A stretch of DNA of 64,000 nucleotides. It comes from Aliihoeflea aestuarii (GTDB taxonomy: Bacteria; Pseudomonadota; Alphaproteobacteria; Rhizobiales; Rhizobiaceae). Positions 18,364 through 26,909 of this stretch are shown piece by piece. A model generated the notes under the pieces. It saw nothing but the letters and a program-made list of their open reading frames with translations, was not told the DNA's origin and did not search any database. The stretch is taken from contig NZ_JAAAMK010000001.1 of NCBI RefSeq assembly GCF_024105665.1, positions 124,001-188,000 of the forward strand, read 5' to 3'. Position 1 is the first letter of the stretch, and each line of letters starts with the position of its first letter. Both the position numbers and the translations under genes were made by a program.

Positions 18364-18509
18364 GCCAGACCAAGGGTTTCCAGAATTATCTGACGATTAC
18401 CCTACCAATAACCCCACAGAAACGACTTGAAAGCCCTGGCGCCTCGTTAGTCGTGTCAGCCCGATGGGAAAGCGGACACGCGAAACGCGCGCCCGCTTTT
18501 TCCCGGCAG

Positions 18510-19805
18510 CTATCTTCCGGAGAACAGATCCGGCAGGAACGTCACGATCCCCGGAAAGATCACCAGAAGGACGATGACGAGCAGGATCGGGATGATGAAG
18601 GGAGCGACGGCCGCGACCACCTTCTCGAACGGCAGTCCCGTTATCTCGATCAGCACGAACAGGACATTGCCGAACGGTGGAGTGATCACGCCGACCGATA
18701 GCGCCAGCACCATGAGAATTCCAAAATAGACTGGGTCGATGCCAAGCGCCTGAATGGTCAGCATGAAGATCGGTGTGAAGATGAGGATGGCTTCGACCAC
18801 GCTCATGAAACAGCCGATCGCCAGGAAAAACAGCACCATCGCGAACAGGATCGTCATGTTCGAAACGTCGAGGCCGCTCAGGAGCATCGCGAGTTCCTGC
18901 GGTATCCTCAGCCTTACCAGCAGCCAGCCATAGAAGGTGGCAATGGCGATGATGAACAGGATGATGGAGCTGAAGCGCACCGTCTGGGACAGCACCTCCA
19001 TCAGCGATTTCCAGTTGAGGTCGCCATAGACGACGAAGCCGAGGAAAAGCGCGTAGATCGATGCGATCGCGCCCGCTTCGGTCGGCGTGAAGATGCCCGA
19101 CCAGATGCCGCCGACGATGATCATCGGGGTCATCAGAGGCGGAAAGGCGGCCCAGAACAGGCGCAAGGTCTCGCGCATGCCGGGCCACGGGGAGCGCGGA
19201 AGAGGAATCCAGAAGGACACGACGAAGCTCGTCATCATCAGGCTGAGACCGACGAGGACGCCCGGCACGAGGCCCGCTATGAAAAGCGAGGCGATCGACG
19301 TGCCAGACTGCCAGCCATAGACCACCAAGGCGATCGAGGGCGGGATCATCGGGCTGATGATCGAGCTTGCGCCGGTGATGCCGACGGCAAAGCGCCGTGG
19401 ATAACCGCGCTCGCGCATGGCTTTGAGTTCGAGTTGGCCAAGGCCGGCGACATCGGCGACGGCGGTGGACGACATGCCCGAGAAGATCATGCTGGCCATG
19501 ACGTTCACATGGCCGAGACCACCGCGTATATGGCCGACCAGCGCATTGGCGAAATTGAAGATGCGGCTGGCGATCGTGCCGACATTCATCAGACTCGCGG
19601 CGAAGATGAAGAACGGGATCGCCAGAATCGGGAAATTGTTTAGCCCGCGCATCATCTGCAGGGCGAACAGTTCGGTCGGAATGGCCGACCAGCCGCCGCT
19701 GATGACGAGGACGACGAGACAGGTCAGGCCGATCGAGATGGCGATGGGAATGCCGATCGCGAACAGCACGACCATCAGCCCGAAGAAGATCGTCAGGTAT
19801 TCCAT
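18510..19805 (-). CDS. dctM: TRAP transporter large permease (DctM)
   Basis: A 431-residue polytopic membrane protein with the DctM features: repeated hydrophobic helices, MSSTAVADVAGLG and PMIPPSIALVVYG motifs, and a C-terminal GVITPPFGNVLFV. It forms the Na+-driven channel of a tripartite periplasmic transporter. Its start overlaps the small-permease stop by 13 bases. The operon reads CoA-lyase, CoA-transferase, dctP, dctQ, dctM, so it brings in an organic acid for the two CoA enzymes. Confidence 0.94.
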   Translation of the reverse strand: MEYLTIFFGLMVVLFAIGIPIAISIGLTCLVVLVISGGWSAIPTELFALQMMRGLNNFPILAIPFFIFAASLMNVGTIASRIFNFANALVGHIRGGLGHVNVMASMIFSGMSSTAVADVAGLGQLELKAMRERGYPRRFAVGITGASSIISPMIPPSIALVVYGWQSGTSIASLFIAGLVPGVLVGLSLMMTSFVVSFWIPLPRSPWPGMRETLRLFWAAFPPLMTPMIIVGGIWSGIFTPTEAGAIASIYALFLGFVVYGDLNWKSLMEVLSQTVRFSSIILFIIAIATFYGWLLVRLRIPQELAMLLSGLDVSNMTILFAMVLFFLAIGCFMSVVEAILIFTPIFMLTIQALGIDPVYFGILMVLALSVGVITPPFGNVLFVLIEITGLPFEKVVAAVAPFIIPILLVIVLLVIFPGIVTFLPDLFSGR

Positions 19806-20302
19806 TCGGGCACCTCAGCGTAATCGGGCAGGATCGACGTGCCGTGAATGAACAGGCGCGCAAGATAGGCCAGGCTGAACAGGATCATCGATCCGAGCCC
19901 GATCACGAGGCTGAGATAGAGATAGCTGTAGCTGATGCCGAGCGCCGTGGTGGAGTTGTGCGCGCTGACGCTCATCATCGAGACGGAACCGATGAAGGCG
20001 GTCGCGAGAAGCACGACCGACGCGATCTCGACGAAGATCGTCATGACGAGAAGCGTGCGCTTGCCGACGCGGCGCATGACGAGGTCGACGACCAGATGAC
20101 GGCGATGATACCAGGCGGCCGCCGACCCCAGCATGACCATCCACATCAAGGTACCGGCCGCGACCTCTTCCGACCAGGGCACCGAGATCCGAAAGAATTG
20201 CCGGCCAACCACCGAATAGGCGATGACGACGACGAGGACCATCATCAGCGCCATTGCCGCAAGTTCGAGGGTTCGCGCGGCGAGCTTTTCGACGCGTTCC
20301 AT
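19793..20302 (-). CDS. dctQ: TRAP transporter small permease (DctQ)
   Basis: A 169-residue membrane protein with four helices and the DctQ core WSEEVAAGTLMWMVMLGSAAAW. It couples the binding protein to DctM. Two starts are possible: TTG 20311, only 2 bases after GGAGG, or ATG 20302, 11 bases after it; I prefer ATG. An intergenic hairpin (20334-20362) separates it from dctP. Confidence 0.9.
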   Translation of the reverse strand: MERVEKLAARTLELAAMALMMVLVVVIAYSVVGRQFFRISVPWSEEVAAGTLMWMVMLGSAAAWYHRRHLVVDLVMRRVGKRTLLVMTIFVEIASVVLLATAFIGSVSMMSVSAHNSTTALGISYSYLYLSLVIGLGSMILFSLAYLARLFIHGTSILPDYAEVPEWNT

Positions 20303-20333
20303 TGTTCTCAATGCCTCCGTATGGGACAGACCG

Positions 20334-20362
20334 AGCCGACCGCGGCAGTGCCGCGACCGGCT
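20334..20362 (-). terminator. Intergenic hairpin after dctP
   Basis: CGCGGC/GCCGCG (20341-20346 with 20350-20355) and, outside a 2-base mismatch, AGCCG/CGGCT (20334-20338 with 20358-20362) form one long stem between the dctP stop and dctQ start. There is no T run, so it probably protects the dctP mRNA or partly terminates, rather than stopping all transcription. Confidence 0.5.
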
Positions 20363-20376
20363 TTGGCGCCTCGTCC

Positions 20377-21381
20377 TTATCCGCCGGTCGCGGCGATCGA
20401 CGCCTCGATGTCGGCCTGAACCGTATCGGCCATGGTCTCGAGCGCTCGCGCCACGGCCGGTTCGGCGACGGCACGGAACGGCGCCTGATCGACATCGATG
20501 AACGTCATGCCGTTCTCGATCAGGGCCTCGCGATAATAGGCGTCACGCTCCTGCTCGACCTCGTAGCCGTAGGCGCGGGCTTCTTCGACCGCCTCCCTGA
20601 TCAGTTGCTGATCGGCTTCGTCCAGTCCGTTCCACCAGCTTGCCGATGCAACCCAGTGCCACGGAAAGGAAAGATGGGCGGTGGTGATGATGTAATCCTG
20701 CACCTCCCACATCTGGCGCGTGTAGGGCGAGGCGAGCGAGTTCTCATGCGCCTGAATCTGCCCGGTGCGCATCGCGAAATAGATATCCGGCGCGGGAATG
20801 ACGACCGTCTGGACGCCGAGTTCCTCCCAGACATCCATCCAGACGGGAACCTGCGGCATGCGCATGGGAAGCCCCTGAAGATCGGCCGGCTCGTTGATCG
20901 CCCGGTTCGACGTCATGTGGCGGAACGCGCGCATCTGCGGGCCGAGATAGACGAGGTTGCCGCGCTGGAGCGACTGCTCCTGCATCGCCTTGCCGGATTC
21001 CGTTTCCATCAGGAAATGCTCGACCGATTCCCAGGTCGGGAAAACGAACGGGATGGTCACGGCATCATATTCTTCCGCGTACTGGCTCATGAAGAGCCCG
21101 CCGGTCAGCGCCATCTGCGTCTGGCCGAGATTCATCAGTTCGAGAACGTCGGTCTCGCCGCCGAGCTGCCCGCCGAGATAGGGCGCGATCTCCAGCCGCC
21201 CGTCCGAACGTTCCGAGACGATTTCCGCGAAACGCTGGATCGCGGCTTCCTCCGAACCACCGGGACCCATCGTGTTGTGAACCTCGATCTGCTGCGCTCC
21301 TGCAATGGCGGTGCCTGCCAGCAACATCGAGGCGGCGACGAACGCTCGCCCCATCCTTCTCAATCCAAATCCTGCATCCAT
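20377..21381 (-). CDS. dctP: TRAP transporter solute-binding protein (DctP)
   Basis: A 334-residue periplasmic binding protein with a signal peptide (about 1-29, AGTAIAGAQ cut). It has the DctP-type NTMGPGGSEEAAIQRF opening. The substrate-carboxylate arginine of TRAP proteins is probably in LQGLPMRMPQVPVW. The start at 21381 follows GGAGGAGAAGG; the longer reading to 21459 is rejected. Ligand inferred: a small organic acid fitting the downstream CoA-transferase and HMG-CoA-lyase-like enzyme. Confidence 0.92.
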   Translation of the reverse strand: MDAGFGLRRMGRAFVAASMLLAGTAIAGAQQIEVHNTMGPGGSEEAAIQRFAEIVSERSDGRLEIAPYLGGQLGGETDVLELMNLGQTQMALTGGLFMSQYAEEYDAVTIPFVFPTWESVEHFLMETESGKAMQEQSLQRGNLVYLGPQMRAFRHMTSNRAINEPADLQGLPMRMPQVPVWMDVWEELGVQTVVIPAPDIYFAMRTGQIQAHENSLASPYTRQMWEVQDYIITTAHLSFPWHWVASASWWNGLDEADQQLIREAVEEARAYGYEVEQERDAYYREALIENGMTFIDVDQAPFRAVAEPAVARALETMADTVQADIEASIAATGG

Positions 21382-21409
21382 TTGCCTTCTCCTCCCTGAT
21401 AATCTGGCT

Positions 21410-22582
21410 TCAGGCCGTTTGCCGCATCTTGCGCCGCAGCGGCTCCAATATCTCGTCATTGTGGGCGCCCAGCTCCGGCGCCGGCATGCGCACCATACAG
21501 GGCGTATCGCTCAGCTTGACGGGAAAACCCGTCATGCGAACCGTCCCCCTTCCCGGGTGTTCGACGTCGATCACCATGTCCTGCGCGGCGATCTGCGGAT
21601 GGGCCAGCGCTTCGGCGATGTTCTGGACCTTGCCGCTCGGCACGCCTGCGCCGTTCAGCCTCTCGATCCAGAACGCCTGGCTTTCGCCCATCATCCGCTC
21701 GTCGATCAGCGCATTGAGTTCGTCGCGACGCTCGAACCGCTTCGCGTTGTCGTCGAAGCGCGGGTCGTCAAGAAGACTTTCCAGATCGATGGCGCGCATG
21801 AACCGGCGCAGCACGACATCGTTGCTGGGAGCGACCGCCACTTCGCCGTCACGCGCGCGGAAAAGACCGTAGGGCGCGACGAGCGGGTGATCGTTGCCGG
21901 TGCGAGCGGGAAGCTCTCCCGTCATGAGATGTTCGCTCGCCAGATAAGCCATGAAAGAGACGATGCCATTCAGCATAGCGCTTTCGACATGCTGGCCCTC
22001 GCCGTTCGCGTCGCGCGCCCGCAGCGCATTGACGACGCCGAAGGCGGCATAGAGCCCGGCGACGAGATCGGTAATGGGCTGGCCGCTGCGCAACGGCTCC
22101 TGATCGGCACGGCCGTTGATGCTCATGAAGCCGCTCATGGCCTGCGCGATGAAATCGAAAGCTGGCCTGTCCGCATAAGGGCCGGTGCTGCCATAGCCAT
22201 TGATGGCGCAGGTGACGAGGCGCGGATTGAGCCGCTTCAGCGCATCGGTGCCAAAGCCCATGCGTTCGAGCACACCCGGCCGGAAATTCTCGACCAGCAC
22301 GTCGGCCGTGCGGATCATTTCCGCCAGCAAAGCCTTGTCGCCCTCCTCGTAAAGATCCAGCTCGACCGACTTCTTGTTTCGGTTGAAGGCGGCGAAGTAC
22401 CAGCTCAGCCCGTTGCGAATCCCGCCCTGTTGGCGAACGACGTCACCCTTTTGCGGCGGCTCGATCTTGATGATCTCGGCGCCCATGTCGCCAAGCAGCA
22501 TGGTGCAGAACGGGCCGGACAAAACGCGCGTCAGATCGACGACGCGAATGCCTTCGAGCGGTTGTTTCGCCGTATGGCTCAT
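21410..22582 (-). CDS. CaiB/BaiF family CoA-transferase (type III)
   Basis: A 390-residue family III CoA-transferase that moves CoA from an acyl-CoA donor (often succinyl-CoA) to a carboxylic acid. The N-terminal VVDLTRVLSGPFCTMLLGDMGAEIIKIE is characteristic. The catalytic Asp is probably D172 in PITDLVAG. It overlaps the stop of the lyase gene as ATGA, so expression is coupled. With the lyase, it suggests activation of a hydroxy-dicarboxylate followed by C-C cleavage. Confidence 0.93.
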   Translation of the reverse strand: MSHTAKQPLEGIRVVDLTRVLSGPFCTMLLGDMGAEIIKIEPPQKGDVVRQQGGIRNGLSWYFAAFNRNKKSVELDLYEEGDKALLAEMIRTADVLVENFRPGVLERMGFGTDALKRLNPRLVTCAINGYGSTGPYADRPAFDFIAQAMSGFMSINGRADQEPLRSGQPITDLVAGLYAAFGVVNALRARDANGEGQHVESAMLNGIVSFMAYLASEHLMTGELPARTGNDHPLVAPYGLFRARDGEVAVAPSNDVVLRRFMRAIDLESLLDDPRFDDNAKRFERRDELNALIDERMMGESQAFWIERLNGAGVPSGKVQNIAEALAHPQIAAQDMVIDVEHPGRGTVRMTGFPVKLSDTPCMVRMPAPELGAHNDEILEPLRRKMRQTA

Positions 22583-23535
22583 CCGACCGCCGTCGCGACC
22601 GAGTCGAGCGCGCTGGTCTGAAGCCGCGGACCCGCCTTCATCACCTGCCCCGGCAGTTTTCTGCCGATGACCTTCTCGACATGGAGCGCGACCTTGCGAA
22701 GCTTTTTGAGGTCGATGCCGGTCTCGATCCCGCATTCATGCAGCAGATAGACGAGATCTTCGGTGCAGATATTGCCCGTCGCGCCCGGTGCAAAAGGGCA
22801 GCCGCCGAGGCCCGCGACGGAGGATTCGAACGTCGTCACACCCGCTTGCAGGCCGGCATAGACATTGGCCAGACCGACACCGCGCGTATTATGGAAGTGC
22901 AGCGACAATTCGATATCGGGCACGGCCTTGCGCAGTGCCGCGCAGCGCTCGAACACCAGCGGGGGCGTCGCCATGCCGGTCGTGTCGCCAAGGGTCAGAT
23001 GCGTGATGCCGAGCGTCCGGTAGGCGGATGCGATCTCGACGACCGATGCGACATCGATCTCGCCTTCGAAGGGGCAGCCGAACGCTGTGGCGATCGCGCC
23101 ATGGACCGGCGTTCCGGCCGCATCCGCAAATGCGCAGACCGCTTTGAACCCGGCCAGCGTCTGCGCACGCGTCGCGTTCATGTTCTTGAGGTTGTGGCTT
23201 TCGGACGCCGAGACGAACAGGACGATGGCGTCGACGCCGGAAGCGACCGCGTCGCGCGCGCCGCGCTCATTGGGCGTCAACGCGGTCAACTTCGCACCGG
23301 TCGTCCGATCGACGGCCGCCATGAGTTCGGCAGCGTCCTTCAACTGGGGGACGGCGCGCGGCGAGACGAAAGACGTGGCTTCGAACTGCGGAATGCCGGT
23401 ATCGATCAGCGCATTGAGGATGCTAATCTTGTCGCTCGTGGCGATCCAGTCGCGCTCGGACTGAAACCCGTCACGGGTTCCGACCTCGACGACGCGCACG
23501 CGGGACGGAAGTGTCGTTCGTTCGGTTTGCCGCAT
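22579..23535 (-). CDS. Hydroxymethylglutaryl-CoA lyase-like enzyme
   Basis: A 318-residue DRE-TIM metallolyase. N-terminal VRVVEVGTRDGFQSE is the metal-binding loop (usually RDGLQNE; here Gly-Phe-Gln-Ser). The signature GLGGCPFAPGATGNICTEDL carries the catalytic Cys. Known reaction: HMG-CoA to acetyl-CoA and acetoacetate; close relatives cleave other 3-hydroxy-3-methyl acyl-CoAs, so substrate is not certain. The ATG 23535 follows GGAGGAGAAG. It is first gene of the TRAP operon, divergent from the GntR gene. Confidence 0.92.
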   Translation of the reverse strand: MRQTERTTLPSRVRVVEVGTRDGFQSERDWIATSDKISILNALIDTGIPQFEATSFVSPRAVPQLKDAAELMAAVDRTTGAKLTALTPNERGARDAVASGVDAIVLFVSASESHNLKNMNATRAQTLAGFKAVCAFADAAGTPVHGAIATAFGCPFEGEIDVASVVEIASAYRTLGITHLTLGDTTGMATPPLVFERCAALRKAVPDIELSLHFHNTRGVGLANVYAGLQAGVTTFESSVAGLGGCPFAPGATGNICTEDLVYLLHECGIETGIDLKKLRKVALHVEKVIGRKLPGQVMKAGPRLQTSALDSVATAVG

Positions 23536-23567
23536 GACTTCTCCTCCCTGATAAGTCATGCCATATG

Positions 23568-23591
23568 TGGTGCACCAATTTGGTATACCAA
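23568..23591. promoter_or_regulatory. Two GntR(FCD)-type operator palindromes
   Basis: TGGTGCACCA at 23568-23577 and TTGGTATACCAA at 23580-23591 are both perfect palindromes of the TGGT-n-ACCA type known for FCD-family GntR regulators. They lie side by side in the 72-base divergent region between the lyase operon and the GntR gene, so both directions are probably repressed together. Confidence 0.7.
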
Positions 23592-23607
23592 GTCAAGCGG
23601 AGGTGTG

Positions 23608-24324
23608 ATGGAGGGCGGAAAAGGCATTCGCGGCGCGGCGGACGCGGCTTTCGCAAAGAGCGGAAACGGCAGCGTCTACACGCAGTTGCGAGAGGCGATC
23701 CTGACACTGCGGCTTTTGCCCGGCGCGCGGATCGCGGAGCGTCAGTTGGAGAAGATGCTGGGCAGTTCGCGCACGCCGATCCGCGAGGCGCTGCACCAGC
23801 TCGAGGCAGACGGGCTCGTTGTGCGCGGCGGGCGCAGCCATATCGTCGCGCCGGTCGATCTGGCGGAACTGATGGAGGTGTTCGAATACCGCGAGCATAT
23901 CGAGAGCGCGATCGTCCGCCTCGCCTGCCAACGCGCACAGCCGCAGGATATCGAACGCATACGCGCCATCATCGACGTCGCGCTCCACGATGACGGCCAG
24001 GAACTCTGGTTCGAAATCGGAACCGACTTTCATTTGGAACTCGCGCAGCTTTCGGGCAACCGCTTCCTGATCCGCGCGATGAACGACATCATGACCCGCG
24101 TGGCACGGGCACGCTGGATGATCGCGAGCGTGCCCGAAAACCGCAGCACCGCGCATCGGGAACACAGCCATATCCTCGACCTGATCGCCGCGCGCCGTGC
24201 CGACGAGGTGGTGGAAGTCATCGTGAAGCATACGCGCTTCGTTCAGGAAAACCTGGCAAAGGCGATCCGGGAGACGCGGTTGCGGTTCCGCGCGGAAGGG
24301 CTCGACATCATCGACGGGAGTTGA
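23608..24324 (+). CDS. GntR-family regulator, FCD domain
   Basis: A 238-residue regulator. The N-terminal winged helix-turn-helix (about 22-80) includes GARIAERQLEKMLGSSRTPIREALHQL. The C-terminal all-helical FCD domain includes DFHLELAQLSGNRFL and the metal-site HREHSHILDLI. It is divergent from the TRAP/CoA operon and next to two matching palindromes, so it probably represses that operon until the acid or its CoA ester binds. The ATG 23608 follows GGAGG; the longer reading to 22681 runs through the lyase gene. Confidence 0.92.
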   Translation: MEGGKGIRGAADAAFAKSGNGSVYTQLREAILTLRLLPGARIAERQLEKMLGSSRTPIREALHQLEADGLVVRGGRSHIVAPVDLAELMEVFEYREHIESAIVRLACQRAQPQDIERIRAIIDVALHDDGQELWFEIGTDFHLELAQLSGNRFLIRAMNDIMTRVARARWMIASVPENRSTAHREHSHILDLIAARRADEVVEVIVKHTRFVQENLAKAIRETRLRFRAEGLDIIDGS

Positions 24325-24368
24325 AGATCATCGTCGGAGAGGAAGCCGCGCACCGCATCGAGGCCAGC

Positions 24369-25187
24369 CTACCTTATTCTGTTGATTGCGTTAGCGGCCT
24401 CGACCGCCAGCGGCGCAAAGCGGGTACGAAACGCATCCGGCGTCCATTCGCTGAGGGAACCGGCGATATGGATCGCTCCCAAAGGCCGCCCGCCCGGCCC
24501 GAGCACGGCAACGCCGAGCGCGACCTCGCCGACCAGCACCTCCTCGACCGTCAGCGCATATCCGAACTGACGCGCCTCCCGCACCATTTCGCGCACCTCA
24601 TCGGGGGCCGTGATCGTCTTGTCGGTAAAAGGGCGGCGATCCGAGCGGGCGATGATGTCATCGACTTCCCAATCGCTCAGATGCGCCATGATCGTCCGTC
24701 CGCCCGAGGTGCAGAATGTCGGCACGCTATGCCCGACCAGCGTTGCGAAGAACGTCTCGCGCTTGCTTTGCAGCCGTGCCGCATAAACCACGCGAAGATC
24801 GTCGAAGAGGCTGAGATCGACACGCTCGCGCGCATTCTTGCGCAAATCGAGCAGGACTGGTGTCGCCCTTTCGATCAGCGCGTTCAGGCGCAGATAGTCG
24901 AGCGTGTGGTCGAGAATGCGGATGCCGGGCACATAGCCGCGCCCCGCTTCGTCGCGCTCGATATAGCCGAGCGTCCTGAGCGTATGGACGATGCGCTGCG
25001 CCGCGCTGCGGCCAATTCCACTCGCTTCGGCGATGCCTGAGAGACTGAGCGGCTGCTCTGCGCGATGAAAGGCGGACAGGACCTGCAAGGCACGCTCGAT
25101 CGCGTTGACGAAAAGCGGATCGTCGGCTGCATCCGGATCGCGCGCGCGCATCCCGTTTTCGCCGCGAACGACGCTTCTCTTTTTCAT
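24369..25187 (-). CDS. IclR-family transcriptional regulator
   Basis: A 272-residue IclR protein. The N-terminal helix-turn-helix covers about 25-85 (LSLSGIAEASGIGRSAAQRIVHTL). The C-terminal effector domain contains VGHSVPTFCTSGGRTIMA and VEEVLVGEVALGVAVLGPGG. It is divergent from the M81-Dpp-M20 operon and faces nested palindromes at 25243-25268, so it is the likely regulator of that operon. I take ATG 25187, since the longer reading to 25238 starts inside the promoter region. Confidence 0.9.
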   Translation of the reverse strand: MKKRSVVRGENGMRARDPDAADDPLFVNAIERALQVLSAFHRAEQPLSLSGIAEASGIGRSAAQRIVHTLRTLGYIERDEAGRGYVPGIRILDHTLDYLRLNALIERATPVLLDLRKNARERVDLSLFDDLRVVYAARLQSKRETFFATLVGHSVPTFCTSGGRTIMAHLSDWEVDDIIARSDRRPFTDKTITAPDEVREMVREARQFGYALTVEEVLVGEVALGVAVLGPGGRPLGAIHIAGSLSEWTPDAFRTRFAPLAVEAANAINRIR

Positions 25188-25242
25188 AGCTGCCCCCGCA
25201 AGCCTGTTGACGACGCGTCGCACCGCTCCTACTCTCATGGTT

Positions 25243-25268
25243 CGATATAACTATATCGCTCAGCGATA
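25243..25268. promoter_or_regulatory. Two overlapping palindromes, probable IclR operator
   Basis: CGATATA (25243-25249), a 2-base spacer and TATATCG (25252-25258) form one perfect inverted repeat. TATCGCT (25254-25260), one base and AGCGATA (25262-25268) form a second perfect one that shares five bases with the first. They lie between the IclR gene and the M81 ATG at 25305. The overlap may let two dimers compete or cooperate. Confidence 0.65.
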
Positions 25269-25304
25269 CAAGTCGATCCAATCTCCTGAAAAGGCGCACG
25301 GCGG

Positions 25305-26831
25305 ATGACGAAAAGGGTGGCGATTGCCGGTTTCCTGCATGAAACCAACACATTCGCGCCGACCCCTGCCCGCTGCACGAATTTCGAACAGGGCGGCGGT
25401 TATCTGCCATTGAGCCGCGGCAGCGAAATCATCGAGCGCTGCGGCGGCGTCAATCTCGGCATCTCCGGCTTCGTCGATTATGCGCGCCGCGCGGGCTGGG
25501 AACTCGTGCCGCTCTTGTGGACAGGCGCCATACCGTCCGCGCATGTGGAAAAGGATGCGTTCGAGCGCATCGCCGGCGAGATCGAGGATCGGCTTCGCAA
25601 GGCCGGCCAGATCGACGGATTGCTGCTCGACCTGCACGGCGCCATGGTCGCCGAGCATCTCGACGACGGTGAAGGCGAGCTTCTTGCCCGGCTGCGCGCC
25701 GTCGTCGGACCGTCCGTGCCGATCGCCGCCAGTCTCGACCTTCATGGAAACGTGACCCGGCAGATGGTGGACGAGGCGGACGTTCTCGTGGCCTTCCGCA
25801 CCTACCCGCATGTGGACATGGCCGAAACCGGCGAGCGCGCGGCCGAACAACTCGAACGGCTGATGGCGCGCGGCCGGCCATTCGCCAAGGCTTTCCGGCA
25901 ATTGCCGTTTCTGATCCCGATTCCGTGGCAATGCACCATGATCGAACCGGCCGGTTCGCTTTACCGCGAAGTCGCGGAAACCGAAGGCGGCGCTGTGTCG
26001 AGCGCGTCGATCCTGATGGGATTTCCGGCCGCAGATTTCGAGGACTGCCTGCCGTCCGTGCTGGCCTACGCCGATACGCAGGAAGCAGCCGATGCGGCCG
26101 CCGATGAACTGGAACGTTCCTTTCTGGACCGCGAAAACCGCTTTTCGGGCAAGGCATGGGAACCCGGCGAAGCGGTTGCAGAGGCCATGCGGCTGGCGTC
26201 CGGGGCAACGCGGCCCGTCATAATCGCCGACACGCAGGACAATCCCGGCGCGGGCGGTGATTCCGACACGACGGGCATGCTGCGGGCGCTGATCGCCGCG
26301 CAAGCGACGAATGCCGCCATCGGTCTGATCGTCGACGCCCAATCGGCCATGCTGGCGCACGCCGCCGGCGAAGGCGCCGAGGTCGAACTGGCGCTTGGCG
26401 GCAAATCGAACATACCGGGCAACGCGCCTTTGACCGGACGTTTCCGTGTCGAGAAGCTTTCGGACGGCCGTTTCAAGGCGACCGGTCCCTATTATGGCGG
26501 CGCGGACATGAATCTGGGACCGTCCGCATGCCTTTCGATCGACGGCATCAAAATCGTCGTGGCGTCCTACAAGGCGCAGATGGCAGATCGCGAGATGTAC
26601 CGTTTCGTCGGCATCCAGCCCGAGGAGCAGGCCATTCTGGTCAACAAGAGTTCGGTCCATTTCCGCGCTGATTTCGAGCCGATCGCCGAAACGATCCTCG
26701 TCGCCACCGCGCCCGGGCCGATGGCGCTCGATCCGGCCGATCTGCCCTTTACGCGGCTGAAAACGGGCACGAGATTGTCGCCGGGCGGATCGGCCTTCGC
26801 GGCGAAGGAGGCGACCCGGCGCGTCGGCTGA
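25305..26831 (+). CDS. M81-family metallopeptidase (MlrC-like)
   Basis: A 508-residue zinc-dependent hydrolase. The N-terminal IAGFLHETNTFAPTP, the GLLLDLHGAMV and ASLDLHGNVT metal-binding segments and the central DNPGAGGDSDTT are the M81 hallmarks. MlrC in microcystin degraders cleaves the linear or tetrapeptide product. Elsewhere M81 genes are often beside Dpp transporters, and their substrates are unproven. First gene of the operon leading into dppA. Confidence 0.9.
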   Translation: MTKRVAIAGFLHETNTFAPTPARCTNFEQGGGYLPLSRGSEIIERCGGVNLGISGFVDYARRAGWELVPLLWTGAIPSAHVEKDAFERIAGEIEDRLRKAGQIDGLLLDLHGAMVAEHLDDGEGELLARLRAVVGPSVPIAASLDLHGNVTRQMVDEADVLVAFRTYPHVDMAETGERAAEQLERLMARGRPFAKAFRQLPFLIPIPWQCTMIEPAGSLYREVAETEGGAVSSASILMGFPAADFEDCLPSVLAYADTQEAADAAADELERSFLDRENRFSGKAWEPGEAVAEAMRLASGATRPVIIADTQDNPGAGGDSDTTGMLRALIAAQATNAAIGLIVDAQSAMLAHAAGEGAEVELALGGKSNIPGNAPLTGRFRVEKLSDGRFKATGPYYGGADMNLGPSACLSIDGIKIVVASYKAQMADREMYRFVGIQPEEQAILVNKSSVHFRADFEPIAETILVATAPGPMALDPADLPFTRLKTGTRLSPGGSAFAAKEATRRVG

Positions 26832-26909
26832 CGGCCAAAGACGAATTTGCGAAGTCGGCGCCAAGACCGGCATCCGAGTACAGGCGAAATCAACGAAGAG
26901 GGTTATCAA

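Noticed and set aside
18364-18509. Integrase remnant or att site next to tRNA-Pro
   Set aside because: No integrase-like residues in any frame and no copy of the tRNA 3' end seen elsewhere in the window.
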